A DNA stretch of 64,000 nucleotides from Chitinibacter sp. GC72 (GTDB taxonomy: Bacteria > Pseudomonadota > Gammaproteobacteria > Burkholderiales > Chitinibacteraceae): assembly GCF_009760905.1 (NCBI RefSeq), contig NZ_VIRW01000004.1, positions 103,665 through 167,664 on the forward strand. The letters are read 5' to 3'. Positions 26,238 to 35,152 of this stretch are shown piece after piece (position 1 is the stretch's first letter; each line of letters opens with the position of its first letter). The position numbers and the translations under genes were made by a program. The notes beneath the pieces are model-generated. The model saw only the letters and a list, made by a program, of their open reading frames with translations, was not told where the DNA came from and ran no database searches.

Positions 26238-28391
26238 TTATACAGCCGCTACAGCATCGGCCGCCCATTTTTTCAGCGTGACATAATCGGTTTTGCCGGT
26301 GCCTAGCAGCGGAATCGCGTCAACTACGCGAATTTCGCGTGGTACGGCGAGTTCGGGTGCGCCGATCTCGCGTGCGGCGGCTAATAAATGCTCGCGGCTT
26401 AAGTCGGGCTGCGTGGTGAACAGTACAATCGCCTCGCCCTTGGCCTCATCAGGCCGCGAGCTGGCTGAATGCATCAACTCCGGTGCAGCTTTGCGGGCAA
26501 TGGCCTCGACGACTTCGAGCGAAATCATTTCACCGGCGATTTTGGCAAAGCGTTTGGCGCGGCCTTGAATCGTGATATAGCCGTCGATATCCAGCTTCAC
26601 AATATCGCCAGTGTCGTACCACGCCACGCCGTCTTCCAGCGGCAAAGCTTCGAGCTGGCCCGGCTTTTCATAGCGCAAATAGCCCTTCATCACATTCGGC
26701 CCGCTGACCCATAATTGCCCGCCTTCGGGTACACCCGGGATGGGTATTAGCTTGTGGCGCATGCCCGGCGTGAGCTGGCCGACCGTACCCAGCCTGCTGG
26801 CCATGGGCACATTCACCGCCACGACCGGCGCACATTCGGTGACGCCGTAGCCTTCCAGAATGCGGATGCCAAATTTTTCGATATAGGTTTTGCGTACCAC
26901 TTCACTGAGTTTTTCCGCGCCAGCCACTACATAGCGCAGGCGGCCGAAATCGTAGGGGTGGGCGTATTTGGCGTAATTGCCAAGGAAGGTGCTGGTGCCA
27001 AACAGTACCGAGCAGCCGCGATCGTAAACAATCTCGGGGATGATGCGGTAGTGCAGCGGCGTCGGATAGAGAAAGATCGGCACGCCGGTGACCAGCGGCA
27101 AAATCGCACAGGCGGTGAGGCCAAAGCTGTGAAACAGCGGCAGCGCGACCATGAATTTATCACGCGGCGTGAAGTCAGCCAGTGCACGGATTTGTGCCAC
27201 ATTGGCCAAAATCGAATTGTGGCTGTGCACTACGCCTTTGGGTTTTCCTTCCGAGCCCGAGGTAAACAAAATCACCGCCGCATCATCGGGTGATTGTTTG
27301 CTGGCAAAGCTACTCGGGCGCAGCAGGCCGAGCAGAACTAATAATTTGTCGCCCAGCCCGATTAGTGGACGCAAATCTTCCAGATATAGCACCTGAATAT
27401 TGGGCAGATTCTCAATCAGGCTTTCCAGCTTGCCTTTGGCAATAAACGCCCGCGAAGTGACGATGGTTTTGATATTCGCCGCAATACACGCCGCCAATAT
27501 GCCTTCGCGACCCGCGCTGTAATTGAGCATGGCGGGTATACGTGCCCTCGCACTGAGCGCAAAAAACAGCGCCAGCGTTGGCGTGGTATTGGGCAGCAGC
27601 ACGCCAACGGCTTCCTGCGGCGTGAAAATTTTATCCACAATGCGCGACAGACCCAGGATCTTTTTGGTCAGGCTGCCATAGCTTTCTTCGTTTTGCGAAA
27701 TATCTTCCACCACGCTAAACGCGCTGCCAAAGGCAATCTGCGCATCCAGATAGGCGCGATATAGAGTGCGTTCGGGGCGAGTGGCCACCAGCATTTCCAG
27801 CAAAATATCGCGCATCAGCTGGCCCGCTTTGCGGCGGCGCTCTTTGGCGGACGGCAAATCCGGCATCGCAATATTGCGGCGGCCGAGCACTTGCAGGCTG
27901 ATTTTCGGAAACAGCGTGCGCGGATAAATGCCGCCGAGACGGCTAAAAAAAGTGCGCGAAGCGCCAGAGATCCGCACCGGCACAATCGTTGCGCCGGTGC
28001 GCGCCGCCGCAAAGGCCGCGCCATCGTAAACCTTCATCAGCGAGCCGGTGGTGGTGATGCGCCCTTCGGGGAAAATGACGACGGGTTTGCCGGCTTCGAG
28101 CAAACGCACCACCGCCTTGATCGCCAGCGGGTTAGTCGGATCAACCGCCAGAAAGTCGGTCAGACTGAGAAACAGCCGGAAAAACCAGTTTTCTGCCACC
28201 TTGGTATGCACGACAAAAGTGGCATCAATCGGCAAATGCGCCGCCAGAAAAATACCATCGAGGAATGACTCATGGTTGGCCACAATCAGCGTGCGCGGGT
28301 TGTGAAACACGCTGAAATCGCCCTTGATCGTCAGCCGGTAAAGTACGCGAAACAGGGTTTTCATGGTGGTGCGGAACAGGTCTTTGAGCAT
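26238..28391 (-). CDS. aas: Bifunctional 2-acylglycerophosphoethanolamine acyltransferase / acyl-ACP synthetase Aas
   Basis: The product is about 717 residues. The N-terminal PlsC-type acyltransferase has NHESFLDG (Hx4D) and VVIFPEGRIT. The C-terminal AMP-binding synthetase has ILFTSGSEGKPKGVVHSH, EGYGVTECAPVV and WYDTGDIVKLD. It re-acylates lysophospholipids with fatty acids activated on ACP. The lysophospholipid flippase LplT is not fused or adjacent. The ATG at 28391 (MLKDLFRTTMKTLFRVLYRL) is preferred to an in-frame TTG 21 bp upstream, by analogy to the family's N-terminus. Confidence 0.93.
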   Translation of the reverse strand: MLKDLFRTTMKTLFRVLYRLTIKGDFSVFHNPRTLIVANHESFLDGIFLAAHLPIDATFVVHTKVAENWFFRLFLSLTDFLAVDPTNPLAIKAVVRLLEAGKPVVIFPEGRITTTGSLMKVYDGAAFAAARTGATIVPVRISGASRTFFSRLGGIYPRTLFPKISLQVLGRRNIAMPDLPSAKERRRKAGQLMRDILLEMLVATRPERTLYRAYLDAQIAFGSAFSVVEDISQNEESYGSLTKKILGLSRIVDKIFTPQEAVGVLLPNTTPTLALFFALSARARIPAMLNYSAGREGILAACIAANIKTIVTSRAFIAKGKLESLIENLPNIQVLYLEDLRPLIGLGDKLLVLLGLLRPSSFASKQSPDDAAVILFTSGSEGKPKGVVHSHNSILANVAQIRALADFTPRDKFMVALPLFHSFGLTACAILPLVTGVPIFLYPTPLHYRIIPEIVYDRGCSVLFGTSTFLGNYAKYAHPYDFGRLRYVVAGAEKLSEVVRKTYIEKFGIRILEGYGVTECAPVVAVNVPMASRLGTVGQLTPGMRHKLIPIPGVPEGGQLWVSGPNVMKGYLRYEKPGQLEALPLEDGVAWYDTGDIVKLDIDGYITIQGRAKRFAKIAGEMISLEVVEAIARKAAPELMHSASSRPDEAKGEAIVLFTTQPDLSREHLLAAAREIGAPELAVPREIRVVDAIPLLGTGKTDYVTLKKWAADAVAAV

Positions 28392-28597
28392 GGCATCTAC
28401 TGTGGCTGTCAACTTGATGCCATATCTTATCAGACCGTTGAAAGACTACGCTTGAGGTCAGCGTTCAAAATGGCGCAAATCCTAATTTGCGCTCGATAAA
28501 GCCCGGAGTTATTCCATTCAATGCCTTTGTATTTGTGCCTTTTCGCTGTTTGGCGACAAAAAAGCCGGTAATAGCGCCTAGGTGCTGCAATGGCTTG

Positions 28598-28660
28598 GGT
28601 ATAATGAGCACTAAGAAAAGCTGCGACCAATACCTAATATGGGTATTGCTGTGCAAGTCT
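28598..28660 (+). repeat. Two adjoining dispersed-repeat ends (AATACC / GGGTATTGC)
   Basis: GGGTATAATGAGC...GACCAATACC (28598-28634) is followed by GGGTATTGCTGTGCAAGTC from 28641. Together they make the palindrome CAATACCTAATATGGGTATTG-like junction. The TATAAT at 28600-28605 could also be the -10 box of the next gene, with no good -35. Confidence 0.5.
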
Positions 28661-28690
28661 CAACCAATATGACCTTCAGGTGAATACATC

Positions 28691-29302
28691 ATGGCAAAAA
28701 TGCTGGATCAAGCGCTAAGCGATGAGGAACTCGATCAGCTCGATCAGTTTTTATACTCGGATGCCGTCGGTAAGGACGCAATGTCCCTGTCCATGTTGCA
28801 TGGTTACCTCACCGCGATTCTGGTTGGCCCGGCGCAAGTGATGCCGACCGAATGGATGGGGCAGATCTGGGACAAGCCCGAGGCCGTGATTTTTGCGCTG
28901 CCCGAAGCCGATGCAATCATTGATCTGGTGATGCGCCTCTACAACCAGATCGCCGATGAGCTGGCGCAAGACCCGCCGGTCTACGAGCCTTTGCTGTACT
29001 GGGAAGACGATAGCGAACAGCATTCCAGCATCGAAGAATGGAGCCTGGGCTTCTGTTTTGGCGCGGGTCTGGCCGAAGAAGAATGGCAGCCGCTGCTCGA
29101 TGAAGAAGAAGGCCAGTTTATGTTTATGGCCATCATGAGCGGCTCGGACGATGAAATGCGCGCCGATATGGAGCGCGAGGGCATTAATCTGGTTCAGCAC
29201 GATAATGAAATCGCCGAGCAGCTGCCGGAAATGGTGCTCGAAATCCGCGACTTTTTCCGCAACCGTCAAATCAGCGAAGGCAGCAAGCACCGCCTGCATT
29301 GA
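28691..29302 (+). CDS. UPF0149 (YgfB/YecA) family protein
   Basis: The 203-residue acidic protein has the family pattern LSDEELDQLDQFL, SLSMLHGYLTAILVGP and WSLGFCFGAGLAEEEWQPLL. YecA-type relatives often carry a C-terminal SEC-C zinc motif; this one ends without it. No signal peptide or membrane segment is seen. Its cellular role is not established. AGGTG lies 9 bases before the ATG. Confidence 0.88.
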   Translation: MAKMLDQALSDEELDQLDQFLYSDAVGKDAMSLSMLHGYLTAILVGPAQVMPTEWMGQIWDKPEAVIFALPEADAIIDLVMRLYNQIADELAQDPPVYEPLLYWEDDSEQHSSIEEWSLGFCFGAGLAEEEWQPLLDEEEGQFMFMAIMSGSDDEMRADMEREGINLVQHDNEIAEQLPEMVLEIRDFFRNRQISEGSKHRLH

Positions 29303-29362
29303 TCTGCAAATCAATTTGCACCAAGCCGATGGCCATGAAGCGATTCATGGCCATTTTTTCGT

Positions 29363-29716
29363 TTATAGCGCGCCAGCGCCATCAGCACTGTCGGGTGCGG
29401 TATACGGCGTGAACAGCAGGCAATGTCCCTCGCGGCGGCCGCGTAAAACGCGCTGGCAGCAACCGTGATACTCAATATCCTGGCAGCCATAAAAAGCCGA
29501 AAAGCGCAGCTGGTAATCAATTTTGACCGCCTGCCGATCCAGCGTGACGGCGGTGATGATGATCTCGTCAAGCTGCGCCAGCTCATCATAATCGCTGACG
29601 TCCAGATCCATCGCAGCGCGCAGTATCTCGAGCTGGCTGGTGATATAGGCCTGATTGACTTGTGTGGCCTGACCGTCGCCAGCTGAAGGTAGCTGCAGGC
29701 AAATGCTCTGACTCAT
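29363..29716 (-). CDS. Hypothetical protein, 117 residues
   Basis: The frame is open from 29773, but the ATG at 29716 (MSQSICLQLPSAGDGQ) is the more plausible start. The product contains LDLDVSDYDELAQLDEIIITAVTLDRQAVKIDYQLRFSAFYGCQDIEYHGCC-like alternating strand and helix sequence, with two adjacent Cys. I recognise no family. It lies between the UPF0149 gene (convergent) and ychF (divergent). Codon use resembles the neighbours, which supports a real gene. Confidence 0.55.
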   Translation of the reverse strand: MSQSICLQLPSAGDGQATQVNQAYITSQLEILRAAMDLDVSDYDELAQLDEIIITAVTLDRQAVKIDYQLRFSAFYGCQDIEYHGCCQRVLRGRREGHCLLFTPYTAPDSADGAGAL

Positions 29717-29881
29717 GATGAGGTGCCGGAAAATCCTTGGGGGCCATATCGTCGCATAGATTCGGCCAGCCACTGCGGATCACCAGCAGAAAAACACCTA
29801 GGCCTGCGCGTGGCGCTTTGATCGGGTAAAATGGCGTTTTGATTTTGACTAACGGCGACGCTTCGCCGTGCAAGGATATTT

Positions 29882-30973
29882 ATGAGCCTCAAGTGTGGCA
29901 TCGTCGGCTTGCCGAATGTGGGTAAATCCACGCTGTTTAACGCTTTGACCAAAGCCGGTATCGAAGCGTCCAACTATCCGTTTTGTACCATCGAGCCGAA
30001 CGTCGGCATCGTTGAAGTACCCGATCAGCGCCTTGGCCAGCTGGCGGCGATTATCAACCCGCAAAAAATCCAGCCTGCGATTGTCGAGTTTGTCGATATT
30101 GCTGGCCTCGTTGCTGGCGCGTCAAAAGGCGAAGGCCTGGGTAATCAGTTTCTGGCCAATATCCGCGAAACCGACGCGATTGTGAATGTCGTGCGTTGCT
30201 TTGAAAACGACAACATCATCCACGTTGCTGGTCGCGTAGACCCAATCGACGACATTATCGTCATCGGGACCGAGCTGGCGTTGGCCGACATGACCACTGT
30301 AGAAAAAGCCATCCAGCGCGACGGCAAGAAAGCGCGTTCGGGCGATAAAGACGCATTGGCCACGGTGGCCGTATTGGAAAAACTGCTGCCGCATTTGAAC
30401 GAAGGCAAACCAGCGCGTTCCGCTGGCCTGACTGACGAAGAAAAGCTGGCGATCAAATCGCTGTGCCTGCTAACGATCAAACCGGCGATGTACGTTGCCA
30501 ACGTCGCTGAAGACGGCTTTGACAACAATCCGCTGCTCGATAAAGTAACCGCCCACGCCAAAGCTGAAGGCGCGCCAGTTGTTGCGGTGTGTGCAGCCAT
30601 CGAATCGGAAATCGCCGAGCTGGACGACGCTGACAAAGCCGAGTTTCTGGAGTCGATTGGTCAGGAAGAGCCAGGTCTGGATCGTCTGATCCGCGCTGGC
30701 TACGATTTGCTGGGCCTGCAAACCTACTTCACCGCAGGCGTAAAAGAAGTGCGCGCGTGGACAATTCACAAAGGCGACACCGCACCGCAAGCCGCCGGCG
30801 TAATCCACACCGACTTCGAACGCGGCTTTATCCGCGCGCAGACCATCGCGTTTGACGATTTCATCCAGTACAAGGGTGAACAAGGCGCCAAAGAAGCCGG
30901 CAAAATGCGCGCCGAGGGCAAGGAATACGTCGTGAAAGACGGCGACGTACTTAATTTCCTCTTCAATGTGTAA
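29882..30973 (+). CDS. ychF: Redox-regulated ATPase/GTPase YchF
   Basis: The 363-residue Obg-family protein has the G1 motif [14 protein letters not shown] (residues 8-21). The G2/G3 region is [18 protein letters not shown] and [18 protein letters not shown], with a coiled-coil insertion and a C-terminal TGS domain ([31 protein letters not shown]). YchF prefers ATP and binds ribosomes. It is a single housekeeping gene, and CAAGGATATTT precedes the ATG. Confidence 0.97.
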   Translation: MSLKCGIVGLPNVGKSTLFNALTKAGIEASNYPFCTIEPNVGIVEVPDQRLGQLAAIINPQKIQPAIVEFVDIAGLVAGASKGEGLGNQFLANIRETDAIVNVVRCFENDNIIHVAGRVDPIDDIIVIGTELALADMTTVEKAIQRDGKKARSGDKDALATVAVLEKLLPHLNEGKPARSAGLTDEEKLAIKSLCLLTIKPAMYVANVAEDGFDNNPLLDKVTAHAKAEGAPVVAVCAAIESEIAELDDADKAEFLESIGQEEPGLDRLIRAGYDLLGLQTYFTAGVKEVRAWTIHKGDTAPQAAGVIHTDFERGFIRAQTIAFDDFIQYKGEQGAKEAGKMRAEGKEYVVKDGDVLNFLFNV

Positions 30974-31065
30974 TTTTTGTGGTGGCTGAATCAGCTGCTG
31001 TGCCACCCGCGATGAGACTTGTCATTCGGGTGTAACATTAACGTCATATTATCAAGGACAGAACA

Positions 31066-31332
31066 ATGAGCCGCACTGTTAACTGTGTCAAACTGGGTCG
31101 TGAAGCGGAAGGTCTGGATTTTCCGCCTGTTCCGGGCGAGTTGGGCAAGAAAATTTACGACAACGTGTCGAAAGAAGCATGGCAAGCCTGGGTGAAACAC
31201 CAGACCATGCTGATCAATGAAAACCGTCTGAGCCTGGCTGATCCAAGCGCACGCAAGTATTTGCAGCAGCAGCTGGAAAATTATTTCTGGGGTGCTGGTG
31301 CTGATTCGATTCAGGGCTTTGTTCCGCAGTAA
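31066..31332 (+). CDS. yggX: Fe(II)-trafficking / oxidative damage protection protein YggX
   Basis: The 88-residue product has the family start [38 protein letters not shown] with the conserved Cys6, and ends FFWGAGAD-like [16 protein letters not shown]. It protects iron-sulfur enzymes and limits iron-driven oxidation. CAAGGACAGAACA precedes the ATG. A short hairpin follows before ppk1. Confidence 0.97.
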   Translation: MSRTVNCVKLGREAEGLDFPPVPGELGKKIYDNVSKEAWQAWVKHQTMLINENRLSLADPSARKYLQQQLENYFWGAGADSIQGFVPQ

Positions 31333-31346
31333 TACAGTAATGATTC

Positions 31347-31365
31347 AGGCCGCATAATGCGGCCT
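31347..31365 (+). terminator. Hairpin between yggX and ppk1
   Basis: AGGCCGCA pairs perfectly with TGCGGCCT around TAA. A weak T-stretch (GTGTCTTT) follows, so it may only partly stop transcription. Confidence 0.6.
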
Positions 31366-31398
31366 GATGTGTCTTTAGAATCCAGAAAGAGCGATGTG

Positions 31399-33477
31399 AT
31401 GACGTACAAACCTGCCGACAATCAATTGATGCTCAATCGTGAATTGGGCTTGCTGGAGTTCAACCGTCGGGTGCTAGCGCAAGCCGAAGATGCCCGCAAT
31501 CCTTTGCTGGAGCGATTGAAGTTTCTATGTATTGTGTCGAGCAATCTCGATGAGTTTTTCGAGGTACGCATTGCCTGGCTCAAAGAAAATATGCGCCATA
31601 ACCCGACGCGGCTGCTGCCCGAAGGGCTGACGCCGCATCAGGCGTTTGATCTGGTGTGCATCGAGGCGCACGATCTGGTCGAGCGCAAATACCGCGTCTT
31701 GCGCGAAACGATTTTCCCAGCGATGGAAGAAGAGGGGATTTTCTTCTTCCGTCGCAGCTTGTGGACCGAGGCGCAGCGCGAATGGGTGCGCAATTATTTC
31801 TTCCGCGAGCTGATGCCGATTCTGACGCCAATCGGGCTCGATCCGTCGCATCCCTTCCCGCGCCTGTCGAATAAAATCCTGAACTTTGTTGTCGAGCTGG
31901 AAGGTCGTGATGCCTTTGGCCGCAATTCGGGCATTGCGATTGTGCAAGCGCCGCGTATTCTGCCGCGCTTTGTCAAAATGCCAGCCGAGATTGCCGGTAC
32001 CGAGCATGGCTTTGTGTTCCTGTCGTCGATCATGCACGCGCATATTGATGAGCTGTTTGCTGGCATGCATGTGCTGGGCTGCTACCAGTTCCGCGTGACG
32101 CGCGATTCGGATGTTTCGGTGGATGACGAAGACGTGAAAGACCTGCGCGCAGCCATTCAGGGCGAGTTGTCGCAGCGCCCGTATGGCGATGCGGTGCGCC
32201 TTGAAGTAGCCGACAACTGCCCGAAACATGTGCAGGACTTTTTGTCGCAGCAATTTGGTCTGACCGACGCCGACGTGTATCGCGTCAATGGCCCGGTCAA
32301 TATGGTGCGCCTGATGCAGGTGCCCGATCAGGTTGACCGGCCTGATTTGAAATACCCACCGTTTATGCCCGGCATTCCGCCCGAGCTGCGCAAGCAGGCC
32401 GACTATTTCTCGGCCATTCGGCAGGGCGATATTTTGCTGCACCACCCGTACCAGAGCTTTACCCCGGTGGTTGATTTTCTGCAGCAAGCCGCACGTGATC
32501 CTGCCGTAGTGGCGATCAAGATGACCATTTACCGTACCGGCGCAGAATCCACGCTGATGGATGCACTGCAGGAAGCGGCTGCGCGTGGCAAGGAAGTCAC
32601 CGTGGTGGTCGAGCTGATGGCGCGCTTTGACGAAGAAGCCAATATCAACTGGGCGGCCAAACTCGAACGCGCTGGCGCGCACGTGGTGTATGGCGTGTAC
32701 GGCTATAAAACCCACGCCAAAATGCTGCTGGTGGTTCGCCGCGAAGAAGGCCAGCTCAAGCGCTACGCGCACGTTGGCACTGGCAATTACCACCCGCGTA
32801 CCGCCAAGCTCTACACCGACTTTGGCATTTTCACGGCCAACCGTGAAATGACCAGCGACGTGAACGATGTCTTTATGCAGCTCACCGGCCTGGGGCTGGC
32901 GGGTGATCATCATCAGCTCTGGCAAGCGCCATTTACGCTGCACAGCAATTTTATCGCCGCGATTGACCGCGAAATTACCCATGCCAAAGAAGGCAAAAAA
33001 GCGGTGATCATCGCCAAAATGAACGCGCTGCTGGAGCCGTCGATCATCGACAAGCTGTATGAAGCGTCGGGTGCTGGCGTGACCATTCACCTGATCGTGC
33101 GCGGTGTGTGCGCACTGCGCCCGGGCTTGCCGGGTATTTCGGAAAACATCCGCGTGCGCTCGATTGTGGGCCGTTTCCTTGAGCATCACCGCGTGTATTA
33201 CTTCTTTAACGATGGCGCCGAAGACGTGTATCTGTCGAGTGCCGACTGGATGGGGCGCAATCTGTTCCGCCGCATCGAAATTGCCTTCCCGGTGCTCAGC
33301 CCGAAAGTGAAGCGCCGCGTGATCCGCGAGAGCCTAAGACCATTTCTGGTGGATAACACGCAGGCGTGGGAAATGCTCTCTGACGGTCGATATCGCCGCA
33401 AAGTCGCACGCGGTGACAAGGTCCGCTCGGCACAAGGCTTAACACTGAGCGAGCTAAGCGCTGGTATCCGCACCTGA
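31399..33477 (+). CDS. ppk1: Polyphosphate kinase PPK1
   Basis: The 692-residue product starts LMLNRELGLLEFNRRVL (N domain). The phospholipase-D-like catalytic core contains YKTHAKMLLVVRRE, where the His is autophosphorylated, and YAHVGTGNYHPRTAKLYTDFG. It reversibly makes polyphosphate from ATP at the inner membrane. The ATG at 31399 with AAAGAGCG upstream is preferred to 31357, which lies in a hairpin. No ppx gene is adjacent. Confidence 0.97.
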   Translation: MTYKPADNQLMLNRELGLLEFNRRVLAQAEDARNPLLERLKFLCIVSSNLDEFFEVRIAWLKENMRHNPTRLLPEGLTPHQAFDLVCIEAHDLVERKYRVLRETIFPAMEEEGIFFFRRSLWTEAQREWVRNYFFRELMPILTPIGLDPSHPFPRLSNKILNFVVELEGRDAFGRNSGIAIVQAPRILPRFVKMPAEIAGTEHGFVFLSSIMHAHIDELFAGMHVLGCYQFRVTRDSDVSVDDEDVKDLRAAIQGELSQRPYGDAVRLEVADNCPKHVQDFLSQQFGLTDADVYRVNGPVNMVRLMQVPDQVDRPDLKYPPFMPGIPPELRKQADYFSAIRQGDILLHHPYQSFTPVVDFLQQAARDPAVVAIKMTIYRTGAESTLMDALQEAAARGKEVTVVVELMARFDEEANINWAAKLERAGAHVVYGVYGYKTHAKMLLVVRREEGQLKRYAHVGTGNYHPRTAKLYTDFGIFTANREMTSDVNDVFMQLTGLGLAGDHHQLWQAPFTLHSNFIAAIDREITHAKEGKKAVIIAKMNALLEPSIIDKLYEASGAGVTIHLIVRGVCALRPGLPGISENIRVRSIVGRFLEHHRVYYFFNDGAEDVYLSSADWMGRNLFRRIEIAFPVLSPKVKRRVIRESLRPFLVDNTQAWEMLSDGRYRRKVARGDKVRSAQGLTLSELSAGIRT

Positions 33478-33521
33478 TTGGCAGGGGTATTGCCTTGTAG
33501 GTAAGGTGAATATTCGGCTAT

Positions 33522-33554
33522 AGCCCTATACATAATGGTGTATAGGGCTTTTTT
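33522..33554 (+). terminator. Terminator after ppk1
   Basis: AGCCCTATACA pairs perfectly with TGTATAGGGCT around TAATGG, followed by TTTTTT. Just before it, GGGGTATTGCC (33484-33494) matches one end of the dispersed repeat. Confidence 0.92.
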
Positions 33555-33759
33555 ATTGGCTGCCGATTTGAAAGATTAAATCATGCCGCTGGAATTTATG
33601 ATGGTACTTGTCAATAAAACGTAACAATTAGCTGGTAACTTGATGGTCTGTAAGCGTGAATTTTCGCGCTTACTTGTAAGCCTGTTATGGATATCCCTAA
33701 TTATCCGGGCAGGCGCGTGGATCATAATGTGGTACTAGATTGAACAAGAGGCAATACCA

Positions 33760-33903
33760 ATGGCTGAAGTGAAGGAACAAAATCCAACAAAGACAACCCC
33801 TGCAGAGGCCAAGAAGCAGCAACAAAAACCGTTGGCTGAACGGTTGGCAGGGCAAAAGCCGTTTGAATGGATCAAGGTGGATAGCAAGACTGAACAGAAA
33901 TAA
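33760..33903 (+). CDS. Small basic protein, 47 residues
   Basis: The ATG has AAGAGG about 9 bases upstream. The product (MAEVKEQNPTKTTPAEAKKQ ... KPLAERLAGQKPFEWIKVD...) has a Lys/Gln-rich disordered start and a conserved-looking LAERLAGQKPFEWIKVD segment. It lies between two strong terminators and behind its own AT-rich upstream region, which holds a GTAAGCG / CGCTTAC hairpin at about 33650-33674 and CATAAT near 33723. I think it is a real short gene. Function is unknown. Confidence 0.65.
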   Translation: MAEVKEQNPTKTTPAEAKKQQQKPLAERLAGQKPFEWIKVDSKTEQK

Positions 33904-33912
33904 ACCCGCAAT

Positions 33913-33940
33913 AAAAAAGGCTGCCTCGGCAGCCTTTTTT
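33913..33940. terminator. Bidirectional terminator between the small gene and hemY
   Basis: AAAAAAGGCTGCC pairs perfectly with GGCAGCCTTTTTT around TC. It serves the plus-strand small gene and the minus-strand hem operon. Confidence 0.92.
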
Positions 33941-33952
33941 GCGTCAGTAGAT

Positions 33953-35152
33953 TTACTTCAGTGCCAGCGCCAGACTGGCGCGATAGTGCTGCGCGGCTTC
34001 GTCGGCGCGCTCCAGCTGCGTGAGCAATTCGGCCAGCTCGGCGTGTGCAATCGCGCTGGGGCTCACGGCAATGCTGGCTTCAAAATAGCTTTGCGCCTTG
34101 CCCCAGAGCTCGCGTTTGCGGCACAAGCGGCCCAGCGTCAGCAGCAGCAGCTCGTCGCGTGGATGCGATTTAAGCCAGTTTTCGGCTTGCTGCAATTGCG
34201 CCATTTGCTGCGGCAAATCCAGCGCCAGCTGGCTATATGGCATCAGTAACTCGGGGTGCCAGTTGGCTTCCAGCGCTTTTTCCAGCGTTTCCTTGGCCTG
34301 CAATTGCGCATCCTGAGCGATATAGCGCTGAGCTGCGGCCAGCGCCAGCTGCGGGTGATGCTGTTCGCTACCCGGCAGTTTTTTCCACCAGTCTTTCAAT
34401 TCCAGCGGTGTCATCGGGTGCTGCCTTAGCAATTGCAATTGCGCTGCCACGCGGATATGGCCTGCCTGTTCGGCATCCAGCGCATCGGTTTTGCTCAGCT
34501 GCTCGACCAGTTTGAGTACCGCTTCTGGGTTTTGCTCGCGCTGGCGCAGGCGCAATTCCAGCTTCATCGCGTGCGTTAGCTTGGGCGCCAGCTCGCGCGC
34601 AGCGCTGATATTCTGCCCTGCTTCGACAAAGCGGCGCTCGTCGAGCAGCAGTTCGCCGCAAGTCATCAGCGTAGCCAGATGGCCATCGCCCAGACGATCT
34701 TTGAGCTGCTGCAGCAAGGTATCGCGCTGGGCAAAATCGCGCATGGCGTGGGCGGCGCGGGCGGCGAGCAGGCCATTGACGGCAAAGGTATCATCCTCGC
34801 CAATCCGGGCACTGGCTTGCATGGCTTCGCTGGCCAGCCGGGCTGCACGCTGAAAGCGTCCTTCAAAAAAGGCAATGCGCGCGTCACGCTCCAGCTTGAC
34901 CGAGGCTTCCCGCGCCTGATTGGCCTGATAGCGGCGCACGCGCTGCGGCAGGCCGGCAATTTCAACCAACATTTGCAGCAGCAAATACAGCGCAATCACG
35001 CTGGCAATCAGCAACACAATAAACACATTCAGCGAGATTTCCATGCGCCATGGCGGCAGGAAAATCAGGGCATAGCCGGTATTGAGCTGGGCAAACAGCG
35101 TCATGCCGACTGCGACCGAGAACAGGCCGATAATCCAGAGCAGTGCTTTCAT
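33953..35152 (-). CDS. hemY: Heme biosynthesis-associated TPR protein HemY
   Basis: The 399-residue protein has two N-terminal transmembrane segments (residues 2-22 and 42-65, including NTGYALIFLPPWRMEISLN, typical of the HemY N-terminal domain). TPR-like helical pairs follow to the C-terminus. It is the last gene of hemCDXY, and its ATG overlaps the hemX TGA by four bases (ATGA). It is thought to organise tetrapyrrole enzymes at the membrane; it is not the protoporphyrinogen oxidase of the same name in Gram-positives. Confidence 0.92.
   Translation of the reverse strand: MKALLWIIGLFSVAVGMTLFAQLNTGYALIFLPPWRMEISLNVFIVLLIASVIALYLLLQMLVEIAGLPQRVRRYQANQAREASVKLERDARIAFFEGRFQRAARLASEAMQASARIGEDDTFAVNGLLAARAAHAMRDFAQRDTLLQQLKDRLGDGHLATLMTCGELLLDERRFVEAGQNISAARELAPKLTHAMKLELRLRQREQNPEAVLKLVEQLSKTDALDAEQAGHIRVAAQLQLLRQHPMTPLELKDWWKKLPGSEQHHPQLALAAAQRYIAQDAQLQAKETLEKALEANWHPELLMPYSQLALDLPQQMAQLQQAENWLKSHPRDELLLLTLGRLCRKRELWGKAQSYFEASIAVSPSAIAHAELAELLTQLERADEAAQHYRASLALALK

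Noticed and set aside
31525-33189. 554-codon minus-strand open frame opposite ppk1
   Set aside because: It is a shadow of a GC-rich conserved gene; its composition is low in hydrophobic core patterns and it lacks a ribosome site.
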